A DNA stretch of 64,000 bases from an uncultured Collinsella sp. (GCA_958427895.1 CAUADW010000002.1:8078-72077); one strand, 5' to 3'. Shown: positions 18,772 through 27,092, counted from the first letter of the stretch. Numbers and translations are program-made. Notes: generated from the letters alone by a model not told the origin.

Positions 18772-20232
18772 CTAGTAGCCCTGGCCGTAGCCCTGACCCT
18801 GGCCCTGCTGGCCTAACAGCTCCTCCAGGTACTGGCGCAGCTGCTCGTCGGTAATACCGCCGTTGCCGGTGTCGGTCGAACTGTCGTCCTGCTGCTGGTT
18901 CTGCAGTTCCTCATCGGAGCCCAGCTCAACCGTGACCTTCTTCTCTTCCTTGCCGCGCATAAGCGTGATCTCGACCTTCTCGCCCACCTCGTGGCTGCGC
19001 AGCGCGATGATCAGGCCATCGGCGCTCGTGATCTCGTCGTCGCCCAGCTTGGTGATAACGTCACCCTCCTGAATGCCGGCCTTGGCAGCAGGACCATCCT
19101 CAACGACGCTCGCCACATACGCGCCGCTATCGGTGCTCAGCTTGTTGGTGCGGGCGTTGAGCGCGTTGACGCTCGAAAGCGTAGCGCCCATGTACGGATG
19201 CACCGGCGTCTTGCCGTCGATAATCTGGTCGGCAATGTTCTTGGCATAGTTGACCGGAATGGCAAAGCCCACGCCCGAGCTGGAGCCCGAATAGCTCTCG
19301 ATGAGCGAGTTGATGCCCACGAGCTCGCCGTTGTCATTGACGAGCGCGCCGCCGGAGTTGCCCGGGTTGATGGCGGCATCGGTCTGGATCATGTTGGCGT
19401 AGATAGTGTTGCCGCTGGTAGAGCTCATGGCCGTGGAGCGGTAGAGCGCCGAGACGATACCGGTGGAGACAGACTGCTCGTTGCCAAACGGCGAACCGAT
19501 CGCCATGACCCACTCGCCCACGTTGAGCTTGGAGGAATCACCGATCTCGATCGGCGTGAGCTTGGAGGCGTCGGCGTCCTTGAGCTTGATGACGGCCAGG
19601 TCGCTCGAGGCATCGTTGCCCACGAACTCGGCCTCGTACGTGGTTCCGTCGTCCATGGTAACCACGTACTGGTCGTAGCCGTCGACCACGTGGTTGTTGG
19701 TGAGGATGTGGCCCTCGGTATCGAGCACTACGCCCGAACCGACGCTGCCCGAGCTATCCGACTCATCAGCAGACTGCGAAAGCGAGCCATTCTGGCTGCC
19801 GCTCGAAGTGGCGGTGATGGAAACGACGGAGGGCAGGGCCTTGGCAGAAACGGCCTCGGCCAACGTGGTGTCCTCGGAATCAATCGTAATCTTTTGCGTC
19901 GATGAGCCCGAAGCACCCGCCGTCACGGCATTCTTGCCGCCACCGATATCGAGCGTGCCGCTCATAATGAGCGCAATGACCAGCAGGGCACCGCATGCAC
20001 AGCCGGCGAGTGCCGTAATAAAGATCGGCAGCTTTTTGGTCTTGGTCTTGACCACCGTGTGCTTGTTTACAACCTGCTGGCCACCCAGCGGCTTGCCGGT
20101 CTGCGTGTCATAGGCCTGCACGTAGGGAATGTTACTGCCGGCAGGCGTCGACTCAACCTGTACGCGCGGTTGCTGCTGAGTCTCGCCGACGTGGCCCACA
20201 TCCTGGGGACGCTGGGAATCGTTCTCGCTCAT
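18772..20232 (-). CDS. HtrA/DegP-like membrane-anchored serine protease
   Basis: A 486-residue protein. The cytoplasmic N-terminus (1-67) is polar; one membrane helix spans about 68-90; then a Ser/Gly linker and a trypsin-like domain with the triad H181 (LTNNHVV), D211 (SSDLAVIKL) and S293 (NPGNSGGALV); a PDZ domain covers about 345-440; the tail is Gln/Gly-rich (GQQGQGQGYGQGY). It would degrade or refold damaged proteins outside the membrane. The start has AAAGGA upstream. A GC-rich hairpin (20262-20285) sits in its leader and a strong terminator follows. Confidence 0.92.
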   Translation of the reverse strand: MSENDSQRPQDVGHVGETQQQPRVQVESTPAGSNIPYVQAYDTQTGKPLGGQQVVNKHTVVKTKTKKLPIFITALAGCACGALLVIALIMSGTLDIGGGKNAVTAGASGSSTQKITIDSEDTTLAEAVSAKALPSVVSITATSSGSQNGSLSQSADESDSSGSVGSGVVLDTEGHILTNNHVVDGYDQYVVTMDDGTTYEAEFVGNDASSDLAVIKLKDADASKLTPIEIGDSSKLNVGEWVMAIGSPFGNEQSVSTGIVSALYRSTAMSSTSGNTIYANMIQTDAAINPGNSGGALVNDNGELVGINSLIESYSGSSSGVGFAIPVNYAKNIADQIIDGKTPVHPYMGATLSSVNALNARTNKLSTDSGAYVASVVEDGPAAKAGIQEGDVITKLGDDEITSADGLIIALRSHEVGEKVEITLMRGKEEKKVTVELGSDEELQNQQQDDSSTDTGNGGITDEQLRQYLEELLGQQGQGQGYGQGY

Positions 20233-20261
20233 GGCTGCGATCCTTTCGTCAAATAACCAAA

Positions 20262-20285
20262 GGCCCGCCAAACATGTGGCGGGCC
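20262..20285 (-). other. Hairpin in the leader of the HtrA-like gene
   Basis: GGCCCGCCA pairs with TGGCGGGCC around a 6-base loop, 30 bp upstream of the start codon and without a T run. It could shield the 5' end of the mRNA or act in control; nothing more can be said. Confidence 0.45.
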
Positions 20286-20402
20286 ATCATTGTTCACGTT
20301 GAGTTGTACCCCAATATGCGGGCGAACGTGTATGAGAACGCAATCTTTTAGGAAGGCTTAAGTTCTGTTGCAGGCCCGAAAGGACCCGGCCTACGGCAAA
20401 AC

Positions 20403-20433
20403 CACCACAAAGGTGCCTGTCCCCTTTGTGGTG
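20403..20433 (-). terminator. Terminator after the GlnR-like gene
   Basis: CACCACAAAGG pairs perfectly with CCTTTGTGGTG around TGCCTGTCC, 6 bp after the stop codon. It is the cleanest member of the CAAAGG/CCTTTG hairpin set. Confidence 0.65.
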
Positions 20434-20438
20434 AAAAG

Positions 20439-21101
20439 CTAGTCCTTAAACAGATAGCCAACGCCGCGGACGGTGGTGATGTGCGCCGCGATCTGCGGGC
20501 CCACCTTGGAGCGGATGCGTCGAATGTGCACGTCGACGGTGCGCGTGCCGCCACAGTACTCAAAGCCCCACACGCGGTGCAGCAGCACCTCGCGGCTGTA
20601 GGCGCGGTTGGGGTGCGTCGCCAAAAAGCTCAGCAGCGAGTACTCCATCAGCGTCAGGTCGATAGGCTCGTTATCGAGTGTCACCTGGTAGGTGGCCAGG
20701 TTAATCTCGAGGTTATCGATGTTGAGCACATCGTCGGCGGTGACGGTCTCCTCCTCGCCCATCAGGCGCTGCGCGCGAGCCTTGAGCTCGTTGGGTGTCG
20801 CCGTGGGGCATACAAAGTCGGCATGCGCGTGATTGGGCAGGCGCAGGGTGCCGAGCGCCTCATCGTCGACGATCACCAACATGGGGACGCCGCCGCGATC
20901 GTCAAGCCACTTGGCAATCTGATCGATGCGGTCGCTGCGGATGCCGTCGGAATCGAGGATCAGCAGGTCAAAGTCGTGCGCCGCAGTCGGCGAATCGGGG
21001 GTTGCCAGGCTCACCTCGACACCCAGGGTGGTCGTCAAGCTGCGGGCAAACTCGTGGAAGCGCGTCGTGCGCGCCATGAACAGGGCACTCTTTTCGGACA
21101 T
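20439..21101 (-). CDS. Atypical OmpR-type response regulator, GlnR-like
   Basis: A 220-residue DNA-binding protein. The C-terminal 100 residues are a clear OmpR winged helix (IDLTLMEYSLLSFLATHPNR, TVDVHIRRIRSKV, TVRGVGYLF). The N-terminal receiver is atypical: DLLILDSDG may hold the phospho-acceptor position, but the usual acidic pair and the conserved Lys are not evident. Together with its place 50 bp after glnA in the same direction, this resembles actinobacterial GlnR, an orphan regulator of nitrogen assimilation. GGAGG precedes the chosen start. The function is inferred from architecture and neighbour. Confidence 0.75.
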   Translation of the reverse strand: MSEKSALFMARTTRFHEFARSLTTTLGVEVSLATPDSPTAAHDFDLLILDSDGIRSDRIDQIAKWLDDRGGVPMLVIVDDEALGTLRLPNHAHADFVCPTATPNELKARAQRLMGEEETVTADDVLNIDNLEINLATYQVTLDNEPIDLTLMEYSLLSFLATHPNRAYSREVLLHRVWGFEYCGGTRTVDVHIRRIRSKVGPQIAAHITTVRGVGYLFKD

Positions 21102-21151
21102 ATCGGCCTCCAAAGAAATGAGCTCAATCGTACTGGAACAAGCCAGCGCGA

Positions 21152-22489
21152 TTAGGAGTTCGCCAGGTAGTGCTTGATCTCCCACTCGGTGATCGTAGAC
21201 TCAAACTTATGCCACTCGTCGCGCTTCTTTTTAAGGAAGAAGCTGTGGATGTGCTCGCCGAGGGCATCCTTCATAAACTGCGAGTCCTCAAACACGTCGA
21301 GTGCCTCTTTGAGCGAACGCGGCAGCGGCGTGTAGCCGGCCTCGACCATCTGACGGTCGGTGAGCTTGAGCGTCTCGGCCGTGGCCTCGGGCGGAAGCTC
21401 CAGCTTGCGCTCGATGCCGTCCAGACCAGCCGCCAGCGTGACGGCGTTGACCAGGTACGGGTTGGCCATGGGATCGGGACTGCGCAGCTCGATGCGCGTG
21501 GACAGCTGCTTGCCGGGCTTGTAGACCGGGATGCGGACCATGCTCGCGCGGTTGCGCAGGCCCCACGTGGCGTACTGCGGCACGGAATCGCCGCCCGTGG
21601 TGATGCGCTTGTACGAGTTGACCGTGGGGTTGGTGATGGCGCTGATCTCGCGGGCATGCGCCAGGATGCCGGCCATGTAGTGCTTGGCGATATCGGAGAG
21701 ATGGTACTTCTCGTCGTCCTCGCCCCAAAAGACGTTGTTGCCGTCGTGGTCGAATAGCGACTGGCACAGGAACATAGCACTGCCGTCCTCGCCTGCCAAC
21801 GGCTTGGGCATAAAGGAGGCGTGGCAACCGCTCTCGTAGGCCTGCTGCTTAATGATGAGCTTGGCCGTGGTGATGGCATCGGACATGCTCAGGGCCTCGG
21901 CGTGGCGCAGGCTCATGCCGTGCTGCGAGCGGCCGGCAGCGTGGAAGGTGTACTCCACGGGCACGGACATCTTCTCGAGCGTGAGAACCGTGTTGCGGCG
22001 CAGGTCGCGAGCGGCATCGCTCACCGAAAGATCGAAGTAGCCCACGTTGTCGAGCGGCTCGGGGGTGTGCTCGTCGGGGAAGTAATAGTACTCCAGCTCG
22101 GCGCCCACGTTGAGCAGGTAGCCAGCCTTCTCGGCCTTGCGGAACATGCGGCGCAGGGCATCGCGCGGGTCGCCGGCGAAGGGCTTGCGGTCGGGGGTGC
22201 ACACGTCGCAGAACACGCGGGCGACGCCGTTGTGGCTCGGGCGCCACGGCAGAATCTGGAAGGTCGAAGCATCGGGAAATGCCAGCATGTCGGCTTCCTC
22301 GGGCGTGGCAAAGCCCTCGATGGCGGAGCCGTCGAAGCCAATACCCTCCTCAAAAGCGACCTCGAGGTCCTCGGGGCTAATGGCAAAGTTCTTGAGGCGG
22401 CCGAGAATGTCGACAAACCACAGACGCACAAAGCGGATGTCACGCTGCTCTACGGAGCGGAGTACGTAATCGATGTTCTGCTGGTTCAT
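21152..22489 (-). CDS. glnA: Glutamine synthetase type I
   Basis: A 445-residue enzyme making glutamine from glutamate, ammonia and ATP. The N-terminal beta-grasp domain (IRFVRLWFVDILGRLKNFAI) and catalytic motifs GAELEYYYF, GFDGSAIEGF, the ATP-site HAAGRSQHGMSL region and the NRASMVRIP string are present. The short type without the adenylylation loop of the beta subtype (no KPGKE-like C-terminal tyrosine segment) suggests GSI-alpha. It heads an operon with the GlnR-like regulator gene. Confidence 0.93.
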   Translation of the reverse strand: MNQQNIDYVLRSVEQRDIRFVRLWFVDILGRLKNFAISPEDLEVAFEEGIGFDGSAIEGFATPEEADMLAFPDASTFQILPWRPSHNGVARVFCDVCTPDRKPFAGDPRDALRRMFRKAEKAGYLLNVGAELEYYYFPDEHTPEPLDNVGYFDLSVSDAARDLRRNTVLTLEKMSVPVEYTFHAAGRSQHGMSLRHAEALSMSDAITTAKLIIKQQAYESGCHASFMPKPLAGEDGSAMFLCQSLFDHDGNNVFWGEDDEKYHLSDIAKHYMAGILAHAREISAITNPTVNSYKRITTGGDSVPQYATWGLRNRASMVRIPVYKPGKQLSTRIELRSPDPMANPYLVNAVTLAAGLDGIERKLELPPEATAETLKLTDRQMVEAGYTPLPRSLKEALDVFEDSQFMKDALGEHIHSFFLKKKRDEWHKFESTITEWEIKHYLANS

Positions 22490-22623
22490 GTCGCTCCCCT
22501 TTCTTTCGGGCGGGTTTCGACTGGTCTATATCGCAGATACTATCGCAGAAAAATGTTTCCGCAGGGTTAAAGCGTATCAAGCGCTCAAAAAACGTGCGCG
22601 AACAGGCCGTTGCGAACGAGCGG

Positions 22624-23646
22624 TTAGCGCGAGGTTGATGCGCGGTGTTCGATGTGGCCGGGGATCTCGATGCGTTTGGGCGCCAGCTTTGCGGCCTCGC
22701 CCACGGTGGTGGTAACGACGTCGATGCGCTCGGAAAGGCGCTCGACTACGCGCTCGGCAATGGTGAGGGTGTCCTGCGCGGCCGTGGTGACGCCGCCAAA
22801 GAGCACATGGTTCCAGGGGTAGTCGTCAAACGTCGCGATCTTGAGCCCCGCCGGCAGCGAGGGACCAAGCTGCGCCAGCGCCTCGGTCAGACGCAGGAAA
22901 ACCAGGCCGTTGACGGCGATAAGGCCGAGCCTTTTGCCCGCGTAGTCGCGGATGGTCTTGTCCAAACGGCCAACGCCCGTGGCGCCACCGTCGGCCAGGG
23001 TGACGACCTCGCCCGCAAGGCCGCGGCGCGAAAGCTCGTCGGCAAAGGCCTCGGCGCGCTCTCGACGCACGGGGCTATCGTCGCTTGCCTCGGTGAGCAG
23101 GCACAGACGCTCGCTGCCCGCAGCTGCCAAGGCGTCTACCAAGCCGGCGACCAGCTCACGGTTGTTAGATGTCACCAGGTCAACACCGCCGTCGGCAACG
23201 TCGCGGTCGAGCAGCACGACGGGCAGACGTCCCGCTGCCGCGGCGATCGCCTCGTCATTGCCTCCGCAGGTGTTGACGACCAGGCCGTCCACGCCGGCAT
23301 CGATAAGTCTGGTGAGCGACTCCGCTTCCTTAGCGGGGTCGTTGCCGCTAATGGCCGTCATGAGCGAGCAGCCGCGCGCCGCGGCGCTGGCGGAAAGGCC
23401 CTCGAGCATGGCGCTCGAGAACGGGTTGGCGATGTCAGCCAGAATCACACCGATGAGGTTCGTACGCGAGCTGCGCAGATTGCGCGCGGCGGCACGTGGG
23501 CGATAGCCGGTGCGCTCGATAACCGCCGCGATGCGAGCACGGGTTTCCTCGGTCATTTGCCCGGGGCGGTTGTTGAGATAGCGCGAGACCGTGGCCGGGC
23601 TCACGCCCGCCTCGGCGGCAATGTCCTTGATTCTCATCTGCGCCAT
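22624..23646 (-). CDS. LacI-family regulator of the Entner-Doudoroff genes
   Basis: A 340-residue repressor with an N-terminal LacI helix-turn-helix (IKDIAAEAGVSPATVSRYLN) and hinge (YRPRAAARNLRSSRTNLIGV), then a periplasmic-binding-protein-like effector domain. It resembles KdgR-type LacI proteins. It is divergent from kdgK, and operator sequences CGAAACCGATTTCG lie between the two; the same site recurs at 27130. The inducer is probably KDG, KDPG or a related sugar acid (inference). The start with GGGGTG upstream gives this length; the next Met is at codon 4. Confidence 0.9.
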   Translation of the reverse strand: MAQMRIKDIAAEAGVSPATVSRYLNNRPGQMTEETRARIAAVIERTGYRPRAAARNLRSSRTNLIGVILADIANPFSSAMLEGLSASAAARGCSLMTAISGNDPAKEAESLTRLIDAGVDGLVVNTCGGNDEAIAAAAGRLPVVLLDRDVADGGVDLVTSNNRELVAGLVDALAAAGSERLCLLTEASDDSPVRRERAEAFADELSRRGLAGEVVTLADGGATGVGRLDKTIRDYAGKRLGLIAVNGLVFLRLTEALAQLGPSLPAGLKIATFDDYPWNHVLFGGVTTAAQDTLTIAERVVERLSERIDVVTTTVGEAAKLAPKRIEIPGHIEHRASTSR

Positions 23647-23732
23647 AACGCACCCCGTTTCCCAATTGTCGGCGGTCTGAGCCATTTTAGGCATTTTTTT
23701 AAAAATCTCGGTTGCAAAACGCTGTAGGTGAG

Positions 23733-23777
23733 TATACTACAACTCGAAACGAAACCGATTTCGTAAACCGATTTCGG
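23733..23777 (+). promoter_or_regulatory. kdgK promoter and double LacI operator
   Basis: A TATACT -10 box (23733-23738) is followed by ACGAAACCGATTTCGT (23749-23764) and, sharing its end, TAAACCGATTTCGG (23764-23777). Both have the central CG of LacI-family sites. Lying across and after the transcription start, they would block transcription when bound. The first 16-mer is identical at 27130-27145. Confidence 0.75.
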
Positions 23778-23780
23778 CGA

Positions 23781-23838
23781 GCGTTGGCACGCAGGTGCAA
23801 AGACGCACCCTACCGTCTTGGCACCTGCGTGCCAACGC
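23781..23838 (+). ncRNA. Leader hairpin with CACCCTAC loop, kdgK copy
   Basis: GCGTTGGCACGCAGGTGC pairs perfectly over 18 bp with its complement at 23821-23838. Inside, after one A-G mismatch, AAGACG pairs with CGTCTT, leaving the loop CACCCTAC. It starts 3 bp after the LacI operators and ends 42 bp before kdgK. The same loop and inner stem occur at 27149-27206 while the outer stem differs but still pairs. No T run follows, so it is not a simple terminator. Confidence 0.6.
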
Positions 23839-23880
23839 CATATCAAAGGTGTACGCACGAGTAAAAGGAGCTGCGCGACC

Positions 23881-24915
23881 ATGGGTAAAACGGTTCTTAC
23901 CTTCGGCGAGATCATGATGAGACTCTCACCCAAAGACCACCTGCGTATTGAGCAGGCAACCGAGTTTGACGTCCGCTACGGCGGCGCCGAGGCCAACACT
24001 GCGCTTTCCCTGGCCTACCAGGGCGACAAGGCCGCTTACGTCTCCGTTGTCCCGGCCAACCGTCTGGGCGAGTGCGCCCTGCGTTCGCTGAAGGCCTACG
24101 ACGTCGACACCACGCGCGTCGTGCGTCAGGGCGACCGCCTTGGCTCCTATGTGTTTGAGGTCGGTGCCTCGCAGCGCGGCAACGGTTGCGTCTACGACCG
24201 CAAGTACTCTGCCATCAACATGGCCAAGCGCGACGTCTTTGACTGGGACGAGATCCTCAAGGGCATCGATGTCTTCTATTTCTCCGGCGTGACCCCCGCC
24301 GTCTCCGATGAGATGGCCGCCGCCTGCAAGGATGCGCTCGCCGCCTGCCGCGCCAAGGGCATCACCACCGTGTGTGACGTGAACTATCGCGGCAAGATGT
24401 GGTCGCCCGAGAAGTCGCAGGCCACCATGAGGGAACTCCTGCCGCTCGTCGACATCTGCATCGCCAACGACGAGGATGCGCCTGCTGGCCTCGGTATGAC
24501 CTGCGTCTCTGGCTCCCTTGCCCACGGCATCGAGGAGCGCGACACCTATGTCGAGATGGCCCGTCAGATCTGCGCCGAGTACGGCTGCAAGAAGGTCGCC
24601 TCGGTCGTCCGCAACATCTCCTGCGTCGAGCGCTCCATCTGGATGGGCATGCTCTTTGAGGCCGAGAGCGGCGAGCACTGGTTCTCCCCTGCTCACGACG
24701 TGCACGTACTCGAGGGCGTTGCCGCCGGCGACGCTTTCAACGCCGGCCTCGTCCATGCCCTCATCAACGACTTTGACCCGCAGGACGCTGTCAACTACGC
24801 GATTGCAGCCTCGATCCTCAAGCTCACTATCAAGGGCGATTCCAACTTGGTGACCGCAGACGAGATCGCAGCCGCGGCATCCGCCGCCGACGGTGGCACC
24901 CGCGTCGCCCGTTAA
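23881..24915 (+). CDS. kdgK: 2-keto-3-deoxygluconate kinase
   Basis: A 344-residue PfkB-family sugar kinase that phosphorylates KDG to KDPG. The N-terminal GG-type substrate motif (RYGGAEANTALSLA) and the C-terminal PfkB signature GVAAGDAFNAGLVHAL, with D284 as catalytic base, are present; the first Gly of the usual GAGD is Ala. AAAGGAG precedes the start. It is followed by eda, giving the last two steps of the semi-phosphorylative Entner-Doudoroff route, and is controlled by the divergent LacI protein. Confidence 0.9.
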   Translation: MGKTVLTFGEIMMRLSPKDHLRIEQATEFDVRYGGAEANTALSLAYQGDKAAYVSVVPANRLGECALRSLKAYDVDTTRVVRQGDRLGSYVFEVGASQRGNGCVYDRKYSAINMAKRDVFDWDEILKGIDVFYFSGVTPAVSDEMAAACKDALAACRAKGITTVCDVNYRGKMWSPEKSQATMRELLPLVDICIANDEDAPAGLGMTCVSGSLAHGIEERDTYVEMARQICAEYGCKKVASVVRNISCVERSIWMGMLFEAESGEHWFSPAHDVHVLEGVAAGDAFNAGLVHALINDFDPQDAVNYAIAASILKLTIKGDSNLVTADEIAAAASAADGGTRVAR

Positions 24916-24930
24916 TTCGTTCCCCATTCC

Positions 24931-24970
24931 GCGGGCCGCAGCTTTCCAATCCCATACCCCTGCGGCCCGC
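24931..24970 (+). terminator. Strong hairpin between kdgK and eda
   Basis: GCGGGCCGCAG pairs perfectly with CTGCGGCCCGC around an 18-base loop, 15 bp after the kdgK stop. There is no T run, so it may be a processing or stability element that separates kdgK from eda rather than a full terminator. Confidence 0.5.
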
Positions 24971-24990
24971 TCCCCGATTCCTCCGGCCGG

Positions 24991-25119
24991 GCAAAACCAC
25001 CAGTCCCATTCCGGTTTTGCTTGGCATTCCCTACATGACTGGTCGAGCAGCCGGTTTTGGAATTGCTTGAACCCCAAGCAGTGCCTCCGATAACCAATCC
25101 AAAATCGGCTCCTGACCAG
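24991..25119 (+). ncRNA. Candidate structured leader RNA of eda
   Basis: The order of elements is: hairpin GCAAAACC/GGTTTTGC holding AGTCCCATTCC in its loop; helix P1 CTGGTC (25039-25044) with GACCAG (25114-25119); helix P2 GCCGGTTTTGGA with TCCAAAATCGGC (one G-U); inner hairpin GCTTG-AACC-CAAGC; then the string AGTGCCTCCGATAACC (25080-25095). The same strings in the same order occur at 27244-27352, where P1, P2 and P3 have other sequences that still pair. It ends 50 bp before the eda start codon. It resembles a riboswitch or protein-binding leader; I know no class that matches. Confidence 0.6.
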
Positions 25120-25169
25120 CACATTTGGCAATCACGCGCCCATGCGCGCCACACATCGAAAGGAACATC

Positions 25170-25811
25170 ATGTTCGATCAGTTCTACACCACGCTTGAGT
25201 CCCTGGGCATCGTGCCGGTCGTTGTGCTCGACAAGGTCGAGGACGCCGCTCCGCTCGCCCACGCCCTTATGGCAGCTGGCATGAAGTCCGCCGAGGTCAC
25301 CTTCCGCACCGCCTGCGCCGCCGAGTGCATCGCCGCTATGGCCGAGGCCGAGCCCGAGATGTGCGTTGGCGCCGGCACTGTCCTGACCGTCGAGCAGGTT
25401 GAGCAGGCCCGCGCAGCCGGTGCCAAGTTCATCGTCTCCCCGGGTTACAACGAGGACGTCGTGAAGCACTGCATCGACATCGACCTGCCCGTCCTTCCCG
25501 GCACCGTGACCCCCTCCGAGGTCACCGCAGCCGAGAACCTGGGCCTCAAGGTCACCAAGTTCTTCCCCGCGTCCCAGTATGGCGGCCTGAACACCATCAA
25601 GGCCCTCGCCGCTCCGTTTGTCGGTCACCGCTTTATGCCTACCGGCGGCGTGAGCACCGCCAACGTCGAGGAGTACCTGAGCTCCTCCGCCATCATCGCC
25701 TGCGGTGGCACCTGGATGGTCAAGCCGGCCCTGTTTGCCGACGGCGACTTCTCCAAGGTCGAGCAGATCGCCCACGAGGCCATGGACGTCGTCAAGAAGG
25801 TCCGCGGCTAG
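25170..25811 (+). CDS. eda: KDPG aldolase
   Basis: A 213-residue class I aldolase cleaving 2-keto-3-deoxy-6-phosphogluconate to pyruvate and glyceraldehyde-3-phosphate. The Schiff-base lysine is K130 in KVTKFFPAS and the catalytic Glu is E42 in AEVTFRT; GAGTV and TGGVS phosphate loops are present. The ATG with AAAGGA 6 bases upstream was chosen over a frame 15 codons longer. Preceded by a candidate structured leader and followed by a strong terminator. Confidence 0.95.
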   Translation: MFDQFYTTLESLGIVPVVVLDKVEDAAPLAHALMAAGMKSAEVTFRTACAAECIAAMAEAEPEMCVGAGTVLTVEQVEQARAAGAKFIVSPGYNEDVVKHCIDIDLPVLPGTVTPSEVTAAENLGLKVTKFFPASQYGGLNTIKALAAPFVGHRFMPTGGVSTANVEEYLSSSAIIACGGTWMVKPALFADGDFSKVEQIAHEAMDVVKKVRG

Positions 25812-25829
25812 GTTTAGCTCTCTATCGTG

Positions 25830-25868
25830 AAAGGGGGGCGTGCCCTAAACCTCGCCCCCTTTCTTTTA
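25830..25868 (+). terminator. Terminator of eda
   Basis: GAAAGGGGGGCG pairs with CGCCCCCTTTC around a 12-base loop and is followed by TTTT, 19 bp after the stop codon. Confidence 0.9.
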
Positions 25869-25969
25869 AAGCGGCTCGGAAGCGCGCCGTTTCCGTCACG
25901 AACAAGAACCAAAACCGTCTTGTATGCTGATAGAACGTGACGGAAGCGACACGCCTCCAAGCCGCTTTG
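25869..25969. other. Long imperfect inverted repeat of 33-bp arms
   Basis: Arms 25869-25901 and 25937-25969 match at 28 of 33 positions; all five differences are transitions, four of which give G-U pairs if the minus strand is transcribed. The 35-base centre has no gene. It could be a small RNA, a mobile-element remnant or a 3' region element of the GntR gene. The rest of 25812-26205 holds the hairpin at 26031 and repeat family B. Confidence 0.5.
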
Positions 25970-26030
25970 CCTACTCGGCTGGCCGTCGCGCTCAACTAAG
26001 CCACTTCGACAAAAGCCGAGCCACCAAAAC

Positions 26031-26101
26031 AGCTGCGGTGCCGTCTGGAGGAATGGACCCTTGCTTCCGGTCTTTTCCTCCAAGCGGCGCCGCAGCTTTT
26101 T
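26031..26101 (+). terminator. Strong hairpin followed by T run
   Basis: AGCTGCGG pairs with CCGCAGCT, then TGCCG with CGGCG and GGAGGAA with TTCCTCC, around a 21-base loop; TTTTT follows on the plus strand. It looks like an intrinsic terminator although no plus-strand gene lies between it and the eda terminator, so a short untranslated transcript is possible. Confidence 0.55.
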
Positions 26102-26124
26102 CGTGCCCCGATGTGCCCCAACGC

Positions 26125-26191
26125 AGTTGCGGTGAAATAGGGACTGTTTGCGCCACCTAGGCCGCAAAACAGTCCCTATTTCACCGCAACT
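26125..26191. repeat. Palindromic repeat family B, copy 1
   Basis: AGTTGCGGTGAAATAGGGAC pairs with its complement to form a stem of more than 25 bp. It lies 15 bp after the stop of the GntR gene on the minus strand. Copies at 26971 and 39373 share AGTTGCGGTG.AATA but have different distal stems. Confidence 0.85.
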
Positions 26192-26205
26192 TATATGGGG
26201 ATTGA

Positions 26206-26898
26206 TTAGATGGCCGAGTCTTTGGACAGCTCAAAATAGTCGGGATGCAAGGCGATAACCGGACCTTGCTCTTCGGGCATCAGGTGCAGGTGTGTCTCTG
26301 CCAGATAGCTCGCCGCGTCGGTATCGCCCCTCTTAATGGCCTCGAGAATCCGGCGATGCTGCCGACGAATCGGCTCCCAATCCAAATCCTGCGACACCAT
26401 ACGCAACCAGTTATATCGCTCAAAATGCGTGTTGATGCTCTTCATCCAATCCCACAACATGTGACGACCGGCAATCACAAAACACGTCTCATGGAACAGG
26501 TTGTCCAGGTCAAAGAAACGACGCGTCTCGCTATGGTCGAGCGACTCGGACTCGGCAAGAATCTGCTCGAGCCGACACTTCTGCTCGGGTGTGGCGGCAG
26601 AGCAGCATTTAATGAGCACGCTTCTCTCGAGTTTTTCGCGCAAGAAACAGGCGTTCTCGGCGCGCTCCATGCTGATTTTTGAGACATAGGTGCCGCTTTT
26701 GGGACGCGTTTCCACCAGCTCCTGCTCACGCAGGCGCACAAAGGACTCGCGAATGGGCGTGCGCCCGATTCCCGTCTCCTTTTCCAGACCAATCGCCGAA
26801 AGACGCGTGCCGGGCCTGAGCTCGGCATAGATGATCTTGGAGCGCAATGCGTTGTACGCCTGGTCTTGCAGGCTCTGATAATGCTGGTGCTGTTCCAT
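26206..26898 (-). CDS. FCD-type GntR-family regulator
   Basis: A 230-residue regulator with N-terminal GntR winged helix (YNALRSKIIYAELRPGTRLS, GIGRTPIRESFVRLREQELV) and C-terminal all-helical FCD domain with metal-binding histidines (DLDNLFHETCF, HRRILEAIKRGD, HL). FCD regulators usually sense sugar acids or organic acids (known for UxuR, GntR and LldR types). The start with GAGGG upstream is used because the longer frame runs into repeat family B. It lies between eda and the YczE-like gene and may respond to the same substrates. Confidence 0.85.
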   Translation of the reverse strand: MEQHQHYQSLQDQAYNALRSKIIYAELRPGTRLSAIGLEKETGIGRTPIRESFVRLREQELVETRPKSGTYVSKISMERAENACFLREKLERSVLIKCCSAATPEQKCRLEQILAESESLDHSETRRFFDLDNLFHETCFVIAGRHMLWDWMKSINTHFERYNWLRMVSQDLDWEPIRRQHRRILEAIKRGDTDAASYLAETHLHLMPEEQGPVIALHPDYFELSKDSAI

Positions 26899-26970
26899 AA
26901 AGCCCTCGGATAAGTCCTCGGTTAGTCGAATACCACCATGCAATACTATCGCATCCCCCGCCCCCTCATA

Positions 26971-27037
26971 AGTTGCGGTGGAATAGTTCCTGTTCAAGGC
27001 CTTCAGCAGCAAAAACAGGAACTATTCCACCGCAACT
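26971..27037. repeat. Palindromic repeat family B, copy 2
   Basis: AGTTGCGGTGGAATAGTTCC pairs with its complement; the distal stem (AGTTCCTGTT with AACAGGAACT) differs from copies 1 and 3 but is still paired. It lies between the GntR gene and the YczE-like gene, which diverge. Confidence 0.85.
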
Positions 27038-27060
27038 ACAGCCAACGAGTTGTTGCGATT

Positions 27061-27076
27061 AGGTGAACGTTCACCT
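27061..27076. promoter_or_regulatory. 16-bp perfect palindrome, probable operator
   Basis: AGGTGAACGTTCACCT is its own reverse complement and has the central CG of LacI-family sites. It lies 17 bp upstream of the -35 box of the YczE-like gene and about 160 bp upstream of the divergent GntR gene, so either could be its target. Confidence 0.55.
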
Positions 27077-27092
27077 TTTTATTGTTTTTCTC

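Noticed and set aside
24991..25119. T-box leader or other known riboswitch for the eda leader
   Set aside because: No T-box sequence and no antiterminator motif; eda is not an aminoacylation gene; conserved strings match no class I remember.
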